DNA of 64,000 nucleotides, taken from positions 705,296 through 769,295 of the forward strand of contig NZ_RBCI01000003.1 of the NCBI RefSeq assembly GCF_003628535.1, in the 5' to 3' direction. Shown piece by piece: positions 8,049 to 17,113 of this stretch. Positions within the stretch are counted from its first letter, which is position 1. Each line of letters opens with the position of its first letter. The translations under genes and the position numbers were made by a program. The notes under the pieces were generated by a model. The model searched no databases, had not been told where the DNA came from, and was given only the letters and a program-made list of their open reading frames with translations. Origin of the DNA: Flavisolibacter nicotianae. GTDB lineage: Bacteria > Bacteroidota > Bacteroidia > Chitinophagales > Chitinophagaceae.

Positions 8049-10973
8049 ATGAAACGTCTCATTTCACTTTTTCTTTTTTCTCCTCTGATTCTCTTTGCCC
8101 AGAAAAAACCGCTCGACCACACTGTTTACGATGGCTGGCAGAGCATCGGTGAGCGCAGCATCAGCAACGACGGAAAATGGGTAGTGTACACCGTCACACC
8201 CCAGGAAGGTGATGCCAACCTGTTTATTCAATCCACCGAAAACCCCGCAAACAAACGACAGGTTCCCCGCGGCTACAATGCCGTGATGACCGAAGACAGT
8301 CGCTTTGTGGTTTTTAAAATAAAGCCGCTGTATAAAGAAACAAGGGAGGCCCGAATCAAAAAGAAAAAGCTGGAAGATATGCCCAAGGATTCCATCGGGA
8401 TCGTACAACTGGGCAAGGAAGGCATCGTTAAAGTGGCGAAAGTCCGCTCTTACAAGGTGCCCGATAAATCTTCGGGCTGGCTGGCTTTTCACAAGGAAAG
8501 AGACGCCGCGACTATGCGTCCGTCGGCGCTGCCGACACAGAAAACCGTGGACAGCCTGCGGCAGAAGGTTGACTCGCTGACCCAATTGGTTGTGCAGTTG
8601 AAAAATACCAAAGGCGGCAATCGGGACGCAGGCGATGCGGACGAAGATCCGTCACCGGCAGCAAACGGCAGCGAAGGCAGCGACCTGGTGGTTCGCAACC
8701 TTCTCACCGGCAAGGACAAAATTTTTAAAAATGTAACGGATTACGCATTCAGCAAGAACGGGCAGAAATTGGTCATGCGCCTGGCGAAGGCACCAAAAGA
8801 CAGCACCGCGAAAAACGCCGTTGCCGTGTACGATACCAAACGCGATGTAGTGGACACCATCCAGAAAGGCGGCAACGATTTTCGTGGCTTTGCGTTTACG
8901 GAAGACGGCAGTAAGCTGGCGTTTGTCGCCGAACGCGACACGAACACCAGGGCCCTGCAAAAATTTTATGGGCTTTATCTCTACCGCAGCGGTAGCGACA
9001 GCGCGGAATTGCTGATCGATAAAACATCCGTGGGCATGCAGGTGGGGATGACCGTTAGCGAGAACGGCACCCTTTCTTTCAGCAAAAGCGGGAACCGCCT
9101 CCTGTTTGGCATTGCGCCTATCCTGCCGGCGAAAGACACGTCCCTTGTCGACTTCGAACTGGCCAAAGTGGATGTATGGAACTACAAGGACGACTACCTG
9201 CAAACGCAACAGCTTTTCAACCTGCAAAATGAACTGAAGCGAAGCTATCTTACGGCTTACGATTTTGGACAGAACAAAGTTGTGCCGCTCGGTTCTCCCG
9301 GTTTGCCCAATGTACTGCCAACTGCCGACGGTGACGGTGTGTATTTTGTTGCCGTTACAGACACCGGCCGCCGGGTACAGGCGCAATGGACCGGGAGCAC
9401 GGCCAAAGACGTATATGCCCTGAATCCCGTTACCGGCGAACGGAAGTTGGTGAAGAAGAACCTCGAAGGAAATATCTATCCTTCTGCCGCAGGCAAACAC
9501 ATTCTGATTTACGACAACAAGGCCAGGGCCTATTTCGCCTGGAATGGTAAGGAGTTGAAGAATGTCACGGCAAAAATTCCCGTTGCATTGTACGATGAAG
9601 AAAACGATGTGCCCGACGATCCCAATCCTTATGGTGTAATGGGATGGCACGAGGGTGATTCGGCTGTGTATGTGTACGATAAATACGATGTGTGGAAGGT
9701 GAGCCCGCAGAATAAGTTCGCGCCGCAGAAACTCACTTCCGGAAGAAACACCAACACGGTCTACCGGAACCTGCGTGTCGACACGGCCAGCCGGTTTATT
9801 TCCGCTAACCAGCCATTGTATTTCCGTGCCTTTAACAGGAAAACCAAGGCCAGCGCACTTGTGCTGTTCGCAGGGAAAAATGCACCGTTGTTTGTCGCCC
9901 ATAACGATGCCGCAGCCTACACAACGTTCCTGAAGGCCAGGAATAAGGAGGCCTATCTCTATTCAAAAGAAAGTTATGTTCAGTCGCCCGACCTGTATTT
10001 TGTTTTGCAGGATTCAAAAAACAGCACCCTGCGTGCCAGCGAACCGGCGGCTGTAAAGCTTACGGCACTCAACCCACAGCAAAGCCAGTACAACTGGGGT
10101 ACGGCAGAACTCTACAAATGGAAAACGTTCAACGGCAAAGAATCAACGGGCATTTTGTACAAGCCCGAAGATTTTGACGCAAAGAAAAAATACCCCATGC
10201 TGGTTTACTTCTATGAAAAGCTGAGCGATGGGTTGCATACCTACACGGCACCGGCACCGACGCCGAGTCGCCTGAACATCCCATTTTTTGTAAGCCGCGG
10301 TTACCTGGTATTTGCTCCCGACATCAGCTATACAAAAGGCCATCCCGGGAAAGATGCCTACAACTACATTGTTAGCGGTGCTAAAGCTCTGGCAAAAAAC
10401 AGTTGGGTGGATGCGAAGAACATCGGGATCCAGGGACAAAGCTGGGGTGGTTACCAGGTAGCCTACCTTATTACGGCAACCAATCTGTTCAAAGCCGCAT
10501 GGGCCGGCGCGCCGGTGGTAGACATGTTCAGTGCTTACGGCGGCATCCGGTGGGAGAGTGGATTGAACCGGCAGTTCCAGTACGAAAAAAGCCAAAGCCG
10601 CATCGGCGCCACGCCCTGGGAAAGACCCGACCTGTATATCGAGAACTCGCCTTTTTTTCACCTGAAAAATGTGACCACGCCGCTGGTGATCATGGCCAAC
10701 GATGCCGATGGTGCGGTTCCCTGGTACCAGGGGATCGAGTTTTTCACCGCCATGCGCCGCCTGGGTAAAAAAGTGTGGATGCTAAATTATAACGGTGAAG
10801 CCCACAACCTGGTGGAACGAAGAAACCGCAAGGATATCCAGGTACGCGAACAACAGTATTTCGATTGGCTGTTGAAGGGCGAGAAGCCCGCCAAATGGCT
10901 TGCGGAAGGCGTGCCGGCAGTCAAAAAAGGCCGCGACTGGGGACTGGCAATCGACCAGGACGAAACGAATTGA
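8049..10973 (+). CDS. secreted S9-family (prolyl oligopeptidase-like) serine peptidase
   Basis: Serine exopeptidase or oligopeptidase, 974 residues, with a signal peptide (MKRLISLFLFSPLILFAQ), a long WD40-like beta-propeller region, and a C-terminal alpha/beta-hydrolase domain from about residue 700. The catalytic set is visible: Ser798 in GQSWGGYQ, Asp887 in ANDADGAVPW and His919 in NGEAHNL. The length is typical of the large periplasmic S9 enzymes of Bacteroidota. The frame is open from 7983; the ATG at 8049 is chosen because the signal peptide begins there. A spacer of roughly 30 residues rich in Gly, Asp and Pro (about 198-228) interrupts the propeller. Confidence 0.92.
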   Translation: MKRLISLFLFSPLILFAQKKPLDHTVYDGWQSIGERSISNDGKWVVYTVTPQEGDANLFIQSTENPANKRQVPRGYNAVMTEDSRFVVFKIKPLYKETREARIKKKKLEDMPKDSIGIVQLGKEGIVKVAKVRSYKVPDKSSGWLAFHKERDAATMRPSALPTQKTVDSLRQKVDSLTQLVVQLKNTKGGNRDAGDADEDPSPAANGSEGSDLVVRNLLTGKDKIFKNVTDYAFSKNGQKLVMRLAKAPKDSTAKNAVAVYDTKRDVVDTIQKGGNDFRGFAFTEDGSKLAFVAERDTNTRALQKFYGLYLYRSGSDSAELLIDKTSVGMQVGMTVSENGTLSFSKSGNRLLFGIAPILPAKDTSLVDFELAKVDVWNYKDDYLQTQQLFNLQNELKRSYLTAYDFGQNKVVPLGSPGLPNVLPTADGDGVYFVAVTDTGRRVQAQWTGSTAKDVYALNPVTGERKLVKKNLEGNIYPSAAGKHILIYDNKARAYFAWNGKELKNVTAKIPVALYDEENDVPDDPNPYGVMGWHEGDSAVYVYDKYDVWKVSPQNKFAPQKLTSGRNTNTVYRNLRVDTASRFISANQPLYFRAFNRKTKASALVLFAGKNAPLFVAHNDAAAYTTFLKARNKEAYLYSKESYVQSPDLYFVLQDSKNSTLRASEPAAVKLTALNPQQSQYNWGTAELYKWKTFNGKESTGILYKPEDFDAKKKYPMLVYFYEKLSDGLHTYTAPAPTPSRLNIPFFVSRGYLVFAPDISYTKGHPGKDAYNYIVSGAKALAKNSWVDAKNIGIQGQSWGGYQVAYLITATNLFKAAWAGAPVVDMFSAYGGIRWESGLNRQFQYEKSQSRIGATPWERPDLYIENSPFFHLKNVTTPLVIMANDADGAVPWYQGIEFFTAMRRLGKKVWMLNYNGEAHNLVERRNRKDIQVREQQYFDWLLKGEKPAKWLAEGVPAVKKGRDWGLAIDQDETN

Positions 10974-10994
10974 TACCCGTGTCTCTGTAATAAT

Positions 10995-11030
10995 AAAAGA
11001 GGCGTTCGTAAATGAACGCCTCTTTTAATT
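10995..11030. terminator. bidirectional terminator
   Basis: A 13-bp perfect stem, AAAAGAGGCGTTC at 10995-11007 and its complement at 11014-11026, with a six-base loop. T-runs follow on both strands. It separates the convergent S9 peptidase and the minus-strand gene at 11066. Confidence 0.9.
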
Positions 11031-11065
11031 TTCCCATCACTTCCACTCCACTCACAAATTCAAGT

Positions 11066-11776
11066 TCAGACCGTAATGTATTTTACCAACGACCGTTTTG
11101 CTACGGGCAGGAGGGTTTCGTCAACGGGGAAGCTCAGGTCCGTTTCGATGCTGTAGACCGCGGGGTTCGGCAATTCCTGCCGGGCCCTGATCAGTTCCGA
11201 CTTCATACTCTCGTAGGTATTGGCAATGGAGCGCTGCAAGGTGTCGATGTGTGCGGTTTTGATACTGCGGTATTTTTCATCGTGCTTGTCGAATATGGAC
11301 AGGCAGTACTGGTACACCCGTGTTGCCCGCGAACGGCCGGCACGCAAAAAGAAATACCCTTCGTGCACATCCAGCGGCAGCAGTCCAACCGGCGAAATAG
11401 AGAGTTTTTCTTCCACGAATTCATAAATCTCCGTTCCGCTACTGATGGTGGTTTTCATGTGGCCGGCAGCGAAGTGGATAATGTCTTCCAGTTCCTGCAT
11501 CAGCTCACTGTCGTCAATCATTTGCTCGTACAGGACCTGCAGTTTTTCAATCTGCACACCGGTAAGTTTTTTGGGGAAATGTTCCTGGAGGTATTTTTTG
11601 TTTTCCCGGAAGGCAACAATATTGTTGTAGTGGAAGATCAGGTCTGCCAATTGCGGGTACAGTTTGTTTTCATCGAAATACCTGTTGATGGCTTGCAGGT
11701 AAGCCAGCAGGGTGTATTTCTTGAGTTCAAAATCAATGTACCCTTCTACAAACCACGTTTCGGATAATTGTTTCAT
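11066..11776 (-). CDS. conserved hypothetical protein, mainly helical, 236 residues
   Basis: I do not recognise the family. The product starts MKQLSETWFVEGYIDFELKK, has no signal peptide or membrane segment, and is Leu/Glu/Tyr-rich and probably mostly helical, so it is likely cytoplasmic. It has a proper ATG at 11776, normal codon use and its own terminator, and stands alone between convergent and divergent neighbours. Homologues in related Bacteroidota are likely, but I cannot name a function. Confidence 0.75.
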   Translation of the reverse strand: MKQLSETWFVEGYIDFELKKYTLLAYLQAINRYFDENKLYPQLADLIFHYNNIVAFRENKKYLQEHFPKKLTGVQIEKLQVLYEQMIDDSELMQELEDIIHFAAGHMKTTISSGTEIYEFVEEKLSISPVGLLPLDVHEGYFFLRAGRSRATRVYQYCLSIFDKHDEKYRSIKTAHIDTLQRSIANTYESMKSELIRARQELPNPAVYSIETDLSFPVDETLLPVAKRSLVKYITV

Positions 11777-11862
11777 AGCCCACGATTTTAGATACCTAAT
11801 TTAGCCAATTCCTCTTTTAAATGCCAGCCCCCTTTATCTTTAAACTGTTAAATCAAAACGCT

Positions 11863-12363
11863 ATGCTTCGCACCCTTTTACTGGCCGCTTTTTTCTTTTT
11901 GTTTTCGTGTAAAAGCACCACCTACTATATTGTTCGCCACGCCGAAAAAGAGCAGGGCACAACGATGTTGAGCGATCCGCCGCTGTCGGCCGAAGGGGAG
12001 AAGCAGGCCATTGATTTGAAAACGTATTTGCAGGACAAAAACATCAAAACCATTTACGCCACCAACTATGCCCGCACCATCGCAACGGCCGAACCGCTGC
12101 GAAAGGCGCTTGGCCTGAACCTGAAAATTTACGACCCGCGCAAGAACGAGCAACTGGTAGCGGAGTTGAAATCAATTGGTGACGGCAATGTGCTTGTTGT
12201 AGGGCATTCCAACACCGTGGATGACGTAGTGAACGGGTTACTGGGTGAAGCAAAAATGTCCGATCTGCCCGACACGGCCTACGGGAATGTTTTTATTGTC
12301 AAAAAGAAAGGCAGCACCTATATGTTCGAACAAATGAACGTACCGCGAACCGCACCGCGGTAA
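11863..12363 (+). CDS. histidine phosphatase superfamily lipoprotein
   Basis: Phosphoglycerate-mutase-like phosphatase of 166 residues. The N-terminus MLRTLLLAAFFFLFSCKS is a lipoprotein signal with Cys16. The phosphohistidine motif is VRHAEK (His near 24), the conserved arginine is in ATNYARTIATAEPL, and the second histidine is in VVGHSN. An ATG lies 14 codons upstream at 11821, but the lipobox places the start at 11863. The substrate is unknown. The enzyme would sit on the periplasmic side of a membrane. Confidence 0.85.
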   Translation: MLRTLLLAAFFFLFSCKSTTYYIVRHAEKEQGTTMLSDPPLSAEGEKQAIDLKTYLQDKNIKTIYATNYARTIATAEPLRKALGLNLKIYDPRKNEQLVAELKSIGDGNVLVVGHSNTVDDVVNGLLGEAKMSDLPDTAYGNVFIVKKKGSTYMFEQMNVPRTAPR

Positions 12364-12600
12364 AATCCTCCCCTCCGCTGGTGGAAGGAGTCAACTCACA
12401 ATACCCTGCTTGAGCAAGATGGTTTTTTGTTCAGTCGTGTTCTGAACGCTGAAGGGAGCGGGCCTTATTACTTCAGATTATCTCTATAAAAATCGAAGGA
12501 ATATTCCGGCGATAGTCGTATAAAGAACCTGTCGCCCTTGCAAAGCTGTGTTTCTTTCCTTCTTATGTGCTATTCGCAGGTTGTCCTGCTGGAGCAAAAG

Positions 12601-12637
12601 AAAAAGCTTCCATCCTGTTGAATGATGGAAGCTTTTT
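12601..12637. terminator. terminator of the E2 gene, in an otherwise empty 339-base gap
   Basis: A 14-bp perfect stem, AAAAAGCTTCCATC and its complement, with a nine-base loop; the minus strand continues into a T-rich run. It lies 66 bases beyond the E2 stop. The rest of 12364-12702 holds nothing I can identify. Confidence 0.85.
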
Positions 12638-12702
12638 CATATTGTGTAAAAGCAAGGCGCCTGCGTGTGCCAGGTAGCCCTTGAGGAATGAGGGGGTGGC
12701 TC

Positions 12703-14076
12703 TTAATACTGTCGGTTTACATCAAAGTTTTCCAGTTCGTTTGCAACCGCGGTGAGGAAGGTCGCGCCAAGGCTGCCGTCGACAATGCGGTGATCGTAAC
12801 TCATCGACAGGTACATCATGTGGCGGATGGCAATGCTGTCGCCGTGTGGCGTTTCAATGACCACCGGACGTTTTTTGATGGCTCCCACAGCCAGGATTGC
12901 TACCTGCGGTTGGTTGATGATCGGTGTTCCCATCAGGCTGCCAAACGTGCCGACGTTGGTCAGCGTAAAGGTGCCGTCGGCAATGTCTTCGGGCTTCAGC
13001 TTGTTGTTGCGGGCATTGTCGGCAAGACCATTCACCTGCTTTGCCAGGCCCACCAAATTCAGTTGGTCCGCGTTGCGGATCACCGGTACAATGAGGTTGC
13101 CACTGGGCAGTGCGGCGGCCATGCCGATGTTAATGTCTTTTTTTACGATGATACGGTTGCCGTCGACGGAACTGTTGACCAGCGGGAAGCGTTTAATGCA
13201 GCGAACGATCGCTTCGATAAACAGTGGAGTGAAAGTGATTTTGGTGCCTTCCCGTTTTTCAAATTCTTTTTTCACCTTGTTGCGCCACAGCACAAGGTTT
13301 GTCACGTCGGCTTCGGTGAAGGAAGTTACATGCGGCGACGTGTGCTTGCTGCGCACCATATGGTCGGCAATCAGTTTGCGCATGCGGTCCATCTCGATGA
13401 TCTCCACATTGCCGCTATAGGTTGCCAGTTGATTGGATGGTGGTTCGGACCTCTGTTCCACTTTTTGCATCGGGATAACCATCTCTTCCCGTACCTGCTG
13501 GCTTGCCGCCTGCGGCTGGCCGTGGGCATGCCCGGTTTTTCTGTCGCTGACGTATTGCAGGATATCTTTTTTCGAAACCCGCCCGTCGGCGCCGGTACCG
13601 GGAATGTTTTCCAGTTCACTCATGCTGACGCCCTCCTGTGCCGCGATGTTCAGCACGAGGGGAGAGTAGAAGCGATTGGGGGTTGGAGTCTGGGGTTTGG
13701 CGTTTGGGGTTGAAGTCGCCTGTTGTGCAATTGGCTGAACCGTTGGCTCCTGTTGCGCTGTATTTGCAGTAGGCGGGGGCGCCTGCGCACTTGCCGGTTG
13801 TCCATTGCCAGTTGCTGGTTGCGTGTCTTGCGCTGCGCCGGTTTTGATGCGGGCAATTACGGTGCCGATTGGCACGACGTCATTCACGTTGTACAGCAAT
13901 TCTTCTATCACGCCTTCGGCGGTGGAAGGCACTTCGCTGTCCACTTTATCAGTTGCAATTTCCAGCACGGTTTCATCCATTTTTACAGAGTCGCCGGGTT
14001 GCTTGTGCCATTTTAAAATGGTGGCCTCCATAATGCTTTCGCCCATCTTAGGCATAACCAGATCAACAGTAGCCAT
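12703..14076 (-). CDS. 2-oxoacid dehydrogenase complex dihydrolipoyl acyltransferase (E2)
   Basis: Core acyltransferase of a pyruvate, branched-chain or 2-oxoglutarate dehydrogenase complex, 457 residues. A lipoyl domain spans residues 1-76 with the lipoylated Lys44 in ATDKVDS. A long Gln/Pro/Thr-rich linker (about 80-140) is followed by the E3-binding domain from FYSPLVLNIAAQEG to about 180. The catalytic domain ends with SYDHRIVDG (His429, Asp433). The start at 14076 is the canonical MATVDLVMPKMGES; the frame is open further upstream through a repeat leader. E1 genes are not adjacent; an E3 gene (lpdA) lies at 29121. The linker is partly made of heptamer repeats. Substrate class cannot be decided here. 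Confidence 0.92.
   Translation of the reverse strand: MATVDLVMPKMGESIMEATILKWHKQPGDSVKMDETVLEIATDKVDSEVPSTAEGVIEELLYNVNDVVPIGTVIARIKTGAAQDTQPATGNGQPASAQAPPPTANTAQQEPTVQPIAQQATSTPNAKPQTPTPNRFYSPLVLNIAAQEGVSMSELENIPGTGADGRVSKKDILQYVSDRKTGHAHGQPQAASQQVREEMVIPMQKVEQRSEPPSNQLATYSGNVEIIEMDRMRKLIADHMVRSKHTSPHVTSFTEADVTNLVLWRNKVKKEFEKREGTKITFTPLFIEAIVRCIKRFPLVNSSVDGNRIIVKKDINIGMAAALPSGNLIVPVIRNADQLNLVGLAKQVNGLADNARNNKLKPEDIADGTFTLTNVGTFGSLMGTPIINQPQVAILAVGAIKKRPVVIETPHGDSIAIRHMMYLSMSYDHRIVDGSLGATFLTAVANELENFDVNRQY
13674..13715 (-). repeat. period-7 repeat array inside the E2 linker (first)
   Basis: Six 7-base units on the plus strand, GATTGGG, GGTTGGA, GTCTGGG, GTTTGGC, GTTTGGG and GTTGAAG. Read on the minus strand they encode the Thr/Pro/Asn-rich stretch just before the E3-binding domain. 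Confidence 0.75.
13791..13825 (-). repeat. period-7 repeat array inside the E2 linker (second)
   Basis: Five units beginning TTG (TTGCCGG, TTGTCCA, TTGCCAG, TTGCTGG, TTGCGTG) in exact 7-base phase. On the coding strand they give PATGNGQPA of the linker. Confidence 0.75.
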
Positions 14077-14082
14077 AATCTT

Positions 14083-14103
14083 GTTTGAAGTTTGAGGTTT
14101 GAG
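14083..14103 (-). repeat. period-7 repeat array in the E2 leader
   Basis: Three units GTTTGAA, GTTTGAG, GTTTGAG (plus-strand reading), ending seven bases before the E2 start codon. The GAGGTT/AACCTC arms beside it can form a small hairpin. The rest of the 244-base gap to cinA shows no gene. Confidence 0.7.
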
Positions 14104-14320
14104 GTTACTTGAAACCTCACCTGTTTGTTTTGCTTTCCGTATTTCTATATTCCCGGCTGCATTGCTGCTTTCATCGTCTGTGGAGTTTACCCTGACGAAG
14201 GAAGGGGCACACTCTTCAACGTTTGGAATCCTGTTGTGCATTTTTGTCGGCTCCCAGGAATCGCAAGCAATCGGTTTTAAAAAATCAGCGCCAAAAATAA
14301 GCAAACAGGACGGAATGCAT

Positions 14321-15583
14321 TTATGCATTCCTGTTCTCCAGTACAAAGTTGCGCAGCAACATCAGCGCAGCGTTGGCGGTGAGCTCGGTATTCCGCATCC
14401 TGTCGAAACGAAAGTGGAATTTCTGCGCCCTGGCACTGCCCGCCCAGTTGGCCACCGCTATCCAAACGGTTCCTACCGGCTTTTCGGCCGTGCCGCCGTC
14501 CGGTCCCATAATGCCCGAGGTTGCAACGGCATAGTCGGTTTGCAGCAAGGTGCAGGCGGCAGTTGCCATTTGCAGCACCGTTTGCTCGCTCACGGCACCG
14601 TATTCTGATAATGTCTCTTCCTTTACATCCAGGACTGTTTTCTTTACCTCGTTGGCATACGATACAATGCTGCCTTTGTAAATGGCCGAAGAGCCCGGAA
14701 CCGATGTGATAAGGTGCGCAATGTAGCCGCCCGTGCAGCTTTCGGCCGTAGCCAAGGTTTTCTGTTCCGTTTTAAAAAGCTGGCTGACGGCTTCCGGCAG
14801 GGTTGAATCTTCGTCGGCCACCATCCATTCTTCCACCAGGGTTTTTAAAGTTGTAAAGCACTCTTCCACTTTTTTCGTGATGATATTTTCGTCGGAACCC
14901 CTGCCGGTCAGCCGAAGGCGCACCATGCCAAAGGCAGGCAGGTAAGCCAGTTTGATGAACGGCGGAAGCGCTGCTTCAAAATCGACGAGTCTGTCGGCAA
15001 TGCCCGACTCTCCCTGTCCTGCGGTAAGCAAGGTCCGGTGTACAACGGCTGGTAGCGTAAATGTTTCTTTGATTTTTGGAATCACACTGTCGATGATCAG
15101 CCCTTTCATTTCGTGGGGCACGCCGGGAAGGGATGCATAGACGATACTGTCTTTTTCAAACCACATACCCGGCGCTGTGCCGCGGCGGTTGGGCAACACA
15201 ATGCAGCTTTCCGGTACTTCTGCCTGTTTGGCATTTCGTTCGGTGAGGCTGCGTCCCAGCCGTTGAAAGATGGTTGTTACGTTTTGCAGGGCGCCGTCAT
15301 CCACAACAAGTCTGGTGTGGAAGTAGTCGCAGAGAGTCGGTTTGGTAATGTCGTCGGCAGTCGGACCGAGGCCGCCGGTGATGATGATAATTTGGCTTTG
15401 CGCCGCTTCGGCAGCAAGCGTATCAAGAATGGCCTGGCGGTCGTCTGCGATCGCTACGCGGCGTCGCACCCACACGCCGATTTTATTAAGCTCCTGCGCA
15501 ATAAAAGCGCTGTTTGTATCGATCGTTTGCCCTATCAGTAGTTCATCGCCAATCGTGATGATCGAAGCATTCACTTCATTCAT
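14321..15583 (-). CDS. cinA: CinA family protein: molybdopterin-binding-like domain plus NMN deamidase-like domain
   Basis: 420-residue competence/damage-inducible CinA protein. The N-terminal MoaB/MogA-like domain starts IITIGDELLIGQTIDTNS and carries the ITGGLGPTADDITK motif, linked to ADP-ribose or NMN pyrophosphatase activity. The C-terminal CinA domain (about 260-415) contains TAESCTGG and GIMGPDGGT and hydrolyses nicotinamide mononucleotide in characterised members. The ATG at 15583 is the canonical start. Its 5' end lies only 25 bases from the divergent dacB start, so the two promoters must overlap. The E2 gene follows after 244 bases and may have its own promoter. Confidence 0.92.
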   Translation of the reverse strand: MNEVNASIITIGDELLIGQTIDTNSAFIAQELNKIGVWVRRRVAIADDRQAILDTLAAEAAQSQIIIITGGLGPTADDITKPTLCDYFHTRLVVDDGALQNVTTIFQRLGRSLTERNAKQAEVPESCIVLPNRRGTAPGMWFEKDSIVYASLPGVPHEMKGLIIDSVIPKIKETFTLPAVVHRTLLTAGQGESGIADRLVDFEAALPPFIKLAYLPAFGMVRLRLTGRGSDENIITKKVEECFTTLKTLVEEWMVADEDSTLPEAVSQLFKTEQKTLATAESCTGGYIAHLITSVPGSSAIYKGSIVSYANEVKKTVLDVKEETLSEYGAVSEQTVLQMATAACTLLQTDYAVATSGIMGPDGGTAEKPVGTVWIAVANWAGSARAQKFHFRFDRMRNTELTANAALMLLRNFVLENRNA

Positions 15584-15608
15584 AGTCGAAAGCCTTTATT
15601 TTAGCGCA

Positions 15609-17030
15609 ATGTACAAAAGGATGAAAAAAGCGGTTTGCCTGCTTGTCCTTGCAGCAACTGTGTTGCAGGTGAATGCGCAGTCTGTTCCCGAAAAACTCTC
15701 TACGGCATTTGCCGGATTTGAACAGGACCCACAATTGAAAAGCAGTATCGCATCGCTGTATGTGATCGATGCCGTTTCTGGCAACGTGGTGTTTGAAAAG
15801 AACGCCGGTATTGGTCTGGCACCGGCTTCCACGCAAAAGATCATTACGGCTGCAACAGCCTACGAACTGCTGGGAAGGGATTTCCGGTACGAGACCAAAT
15901 TTGGCTATTTCGGTAAGTTGAAAGATGGCCGGCTGGATGGTGGTTTGTATTTCAAACCCTCCGGCGATCCTACGCTGGGCAGCTGGCGTTGGAAGGCCAC
16001 AACAGAAACGGCGGTGATGGACCGCCTGTTTGCAGCGTTTCAGAAAACCGGAATCAAAACCTTCGGCAATTCGTTTTACGACGAGCGGGGATGGGAAAGC
16101 GAAGCCATTCCGGGAGGCTGGATCTGGGACGATGTGGGCAACTATTACGGTGCCGGCGCCGGTGCGCTCAACTGGCGGGAAAATCAATATGATTTGATCC
16201 TGAAATCCGGGCCAACGGTGAACGACGGCGTTACCGTAGTGGAATCAAAACCGCGGCTTTATGATATCGCATTCGATTGCCGCGTCACCGGTGCGCCAAA
16301 GGGTACCGGCGACAACAGTTATATTTATCTGCCGGTCGGTGGCAACGTTGCCACTGTCCGCGGCACCATTCCCGTGCAGCAGGAGCGCTTCGTGATCGCG
16401 GGTGCAATGCCTTCGGCGCCGCTGCAATTCTTTTCCACGTTGCACGACACGCTGGCAAAAAACGGGTATGCCTACCAGATGGTCACCATGCATGCCGATA
16501 AGTCGTCGAAAATGACCATCCCCTCTGCAATTACGTTTTTTCATACGGAGCAGTCGCCTGCACTCGACAGTATCGTTTACTGGTTCTTGAAAAAAAGCAT
16601 CAATTTATACGGGGAAGCACTGGCCAAGACAATGGCGCTGAAAAAAGGTAAAACGGCATCAGCGGAAAATGGCGCCGACCTGATTCGGGATTACTGGAAA
16701 GATAAAGGAATCGGCATTGATGCCACCGAATTGAACCTGCAGGATGGTTCGGGGCTCTCGCCGCAAAATCGTGTGACCACCCATGCGCAGGTGGCGGTGT
16801 TGCAGTATGCGCAAAAACAACCCTGGTTTGAGGGGTATTATTACGCATTTCCCGAATACAATGGCATGAAGCTGAAAAGCGGTACCATCGGCGGAGCGAA
16901 AAGCTTTTGCGGTTACCACACCGGAAGGGACGGGAAAAAATACATCCTTTCGTTTATCGTCAACAACTACAACGGGGCGGCATCCGCACTTGTGCAAAAG
17001 ATGTACAAGGTGCTAAACTGTCTGAACTGA
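15609..17030 (+). CDS. dacB: D-alanyl-D-alanine carboxypeptidase/endopeptidase (PBP4 family)
   Basis: Periplasmic low-molecular-mass penicillin-binding protein that trims or cuts peptidoglycan cross-links. About 473 residues, with a signal peptide (MKKAVCLLVLAATVLQ) and the three PBP motifs: STQK near residues 74-77 (nucleophile Ser), SPQN after DGSGL, and KSGT near the C-terminus. Length and motif spacing fit DacB/PBP4. Two ATGs are possible, 15609 and 15621; both leave the signal peptide intact and I cannot decide between them. It is divergent from cinA and convergent with doxX. Confidence 0.92.
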   Translation: MYKRMKKAVCLLVLAATVLQVNAQSVPEKLSTAFAGFEQDPQLKSSIASLYVIDAVSGNVVFEKNAGIGLAPASTQKIITAATAYELLGRDFRYETKFGYFGKLKDGRLDGGLYFKPSGDPTLGSWRWKATTETAVMDRLFAAFQKTGIKTFGNSFYDERGWESEAIPGGWIWDDVGNYYGAGAGALNWRENQYDLILKSGPTVNDGVTVVESKPRLYDIAFDCRVTGAPKGTGDNSYIYLPVGGNVATVRGTIPVQQERFVIAGAMPSAPLQFFSTLHDTLAKNGYAYQMVTMHADKSSKMTIPSAITFFHTEQSPALDSIVYWFLKKSINLYGEALAKTMALKKGKTASAENGADLIRDYWKDKGIGIDATELNLQDGSGLSPQNRVTTHAQVAVLQYAQKQPWFEGYYYAFPEYNGMKLKSGTIGGAKSFCGYHTGRDGKKYILSFIVNNYNGAASALVQKMYKVLNCLN

Positions 17031-17038
17031 GATTTTGA

Positions 17039-17087
17039 GATGAATGGGATAGTTTGAAAACATTTTTTTCTATTTATCCCATTCATC
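17039..17087. terminator. long hairpin between convergent dacB and doxX
   Basis: A 13-bp perfect stem, GATGAATGGGATA (17039-17051) and its complement (17075-17087), around a T-rich loop. It is placed to terminate both genes, although the T-run lies in the loop rather than directly after the stem. Confidence 0.55.
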
Positions 17088-17105
17088 CTAGTCATCATAA
17101 CTATC
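17070..17105. repeat. period-9 repeat array
   Basis: Four 9-base units all ending in ATC: CTATTTATC, CCATTCATC, CTAGTCATC and ATAACTATC. The array overlaps one arm of the hairpin and lies nine bases from the doxX stop. Confidence 0.6.
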
Positions 17106-17113
17106 CCGGACGG

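Noticed and set aside
8652..9902. Minus-strand open frame of 416 codons opposite the S9 peptidase
   Set aside because: Antisense shadow; the plus-strand protein has signal peptide and catalytic motifs.
12688..13713. Plus-strand open frame of 341 codons opposite the E2 gene
   Set aside because: Shadow of the conserved acyltransferase coding strand.
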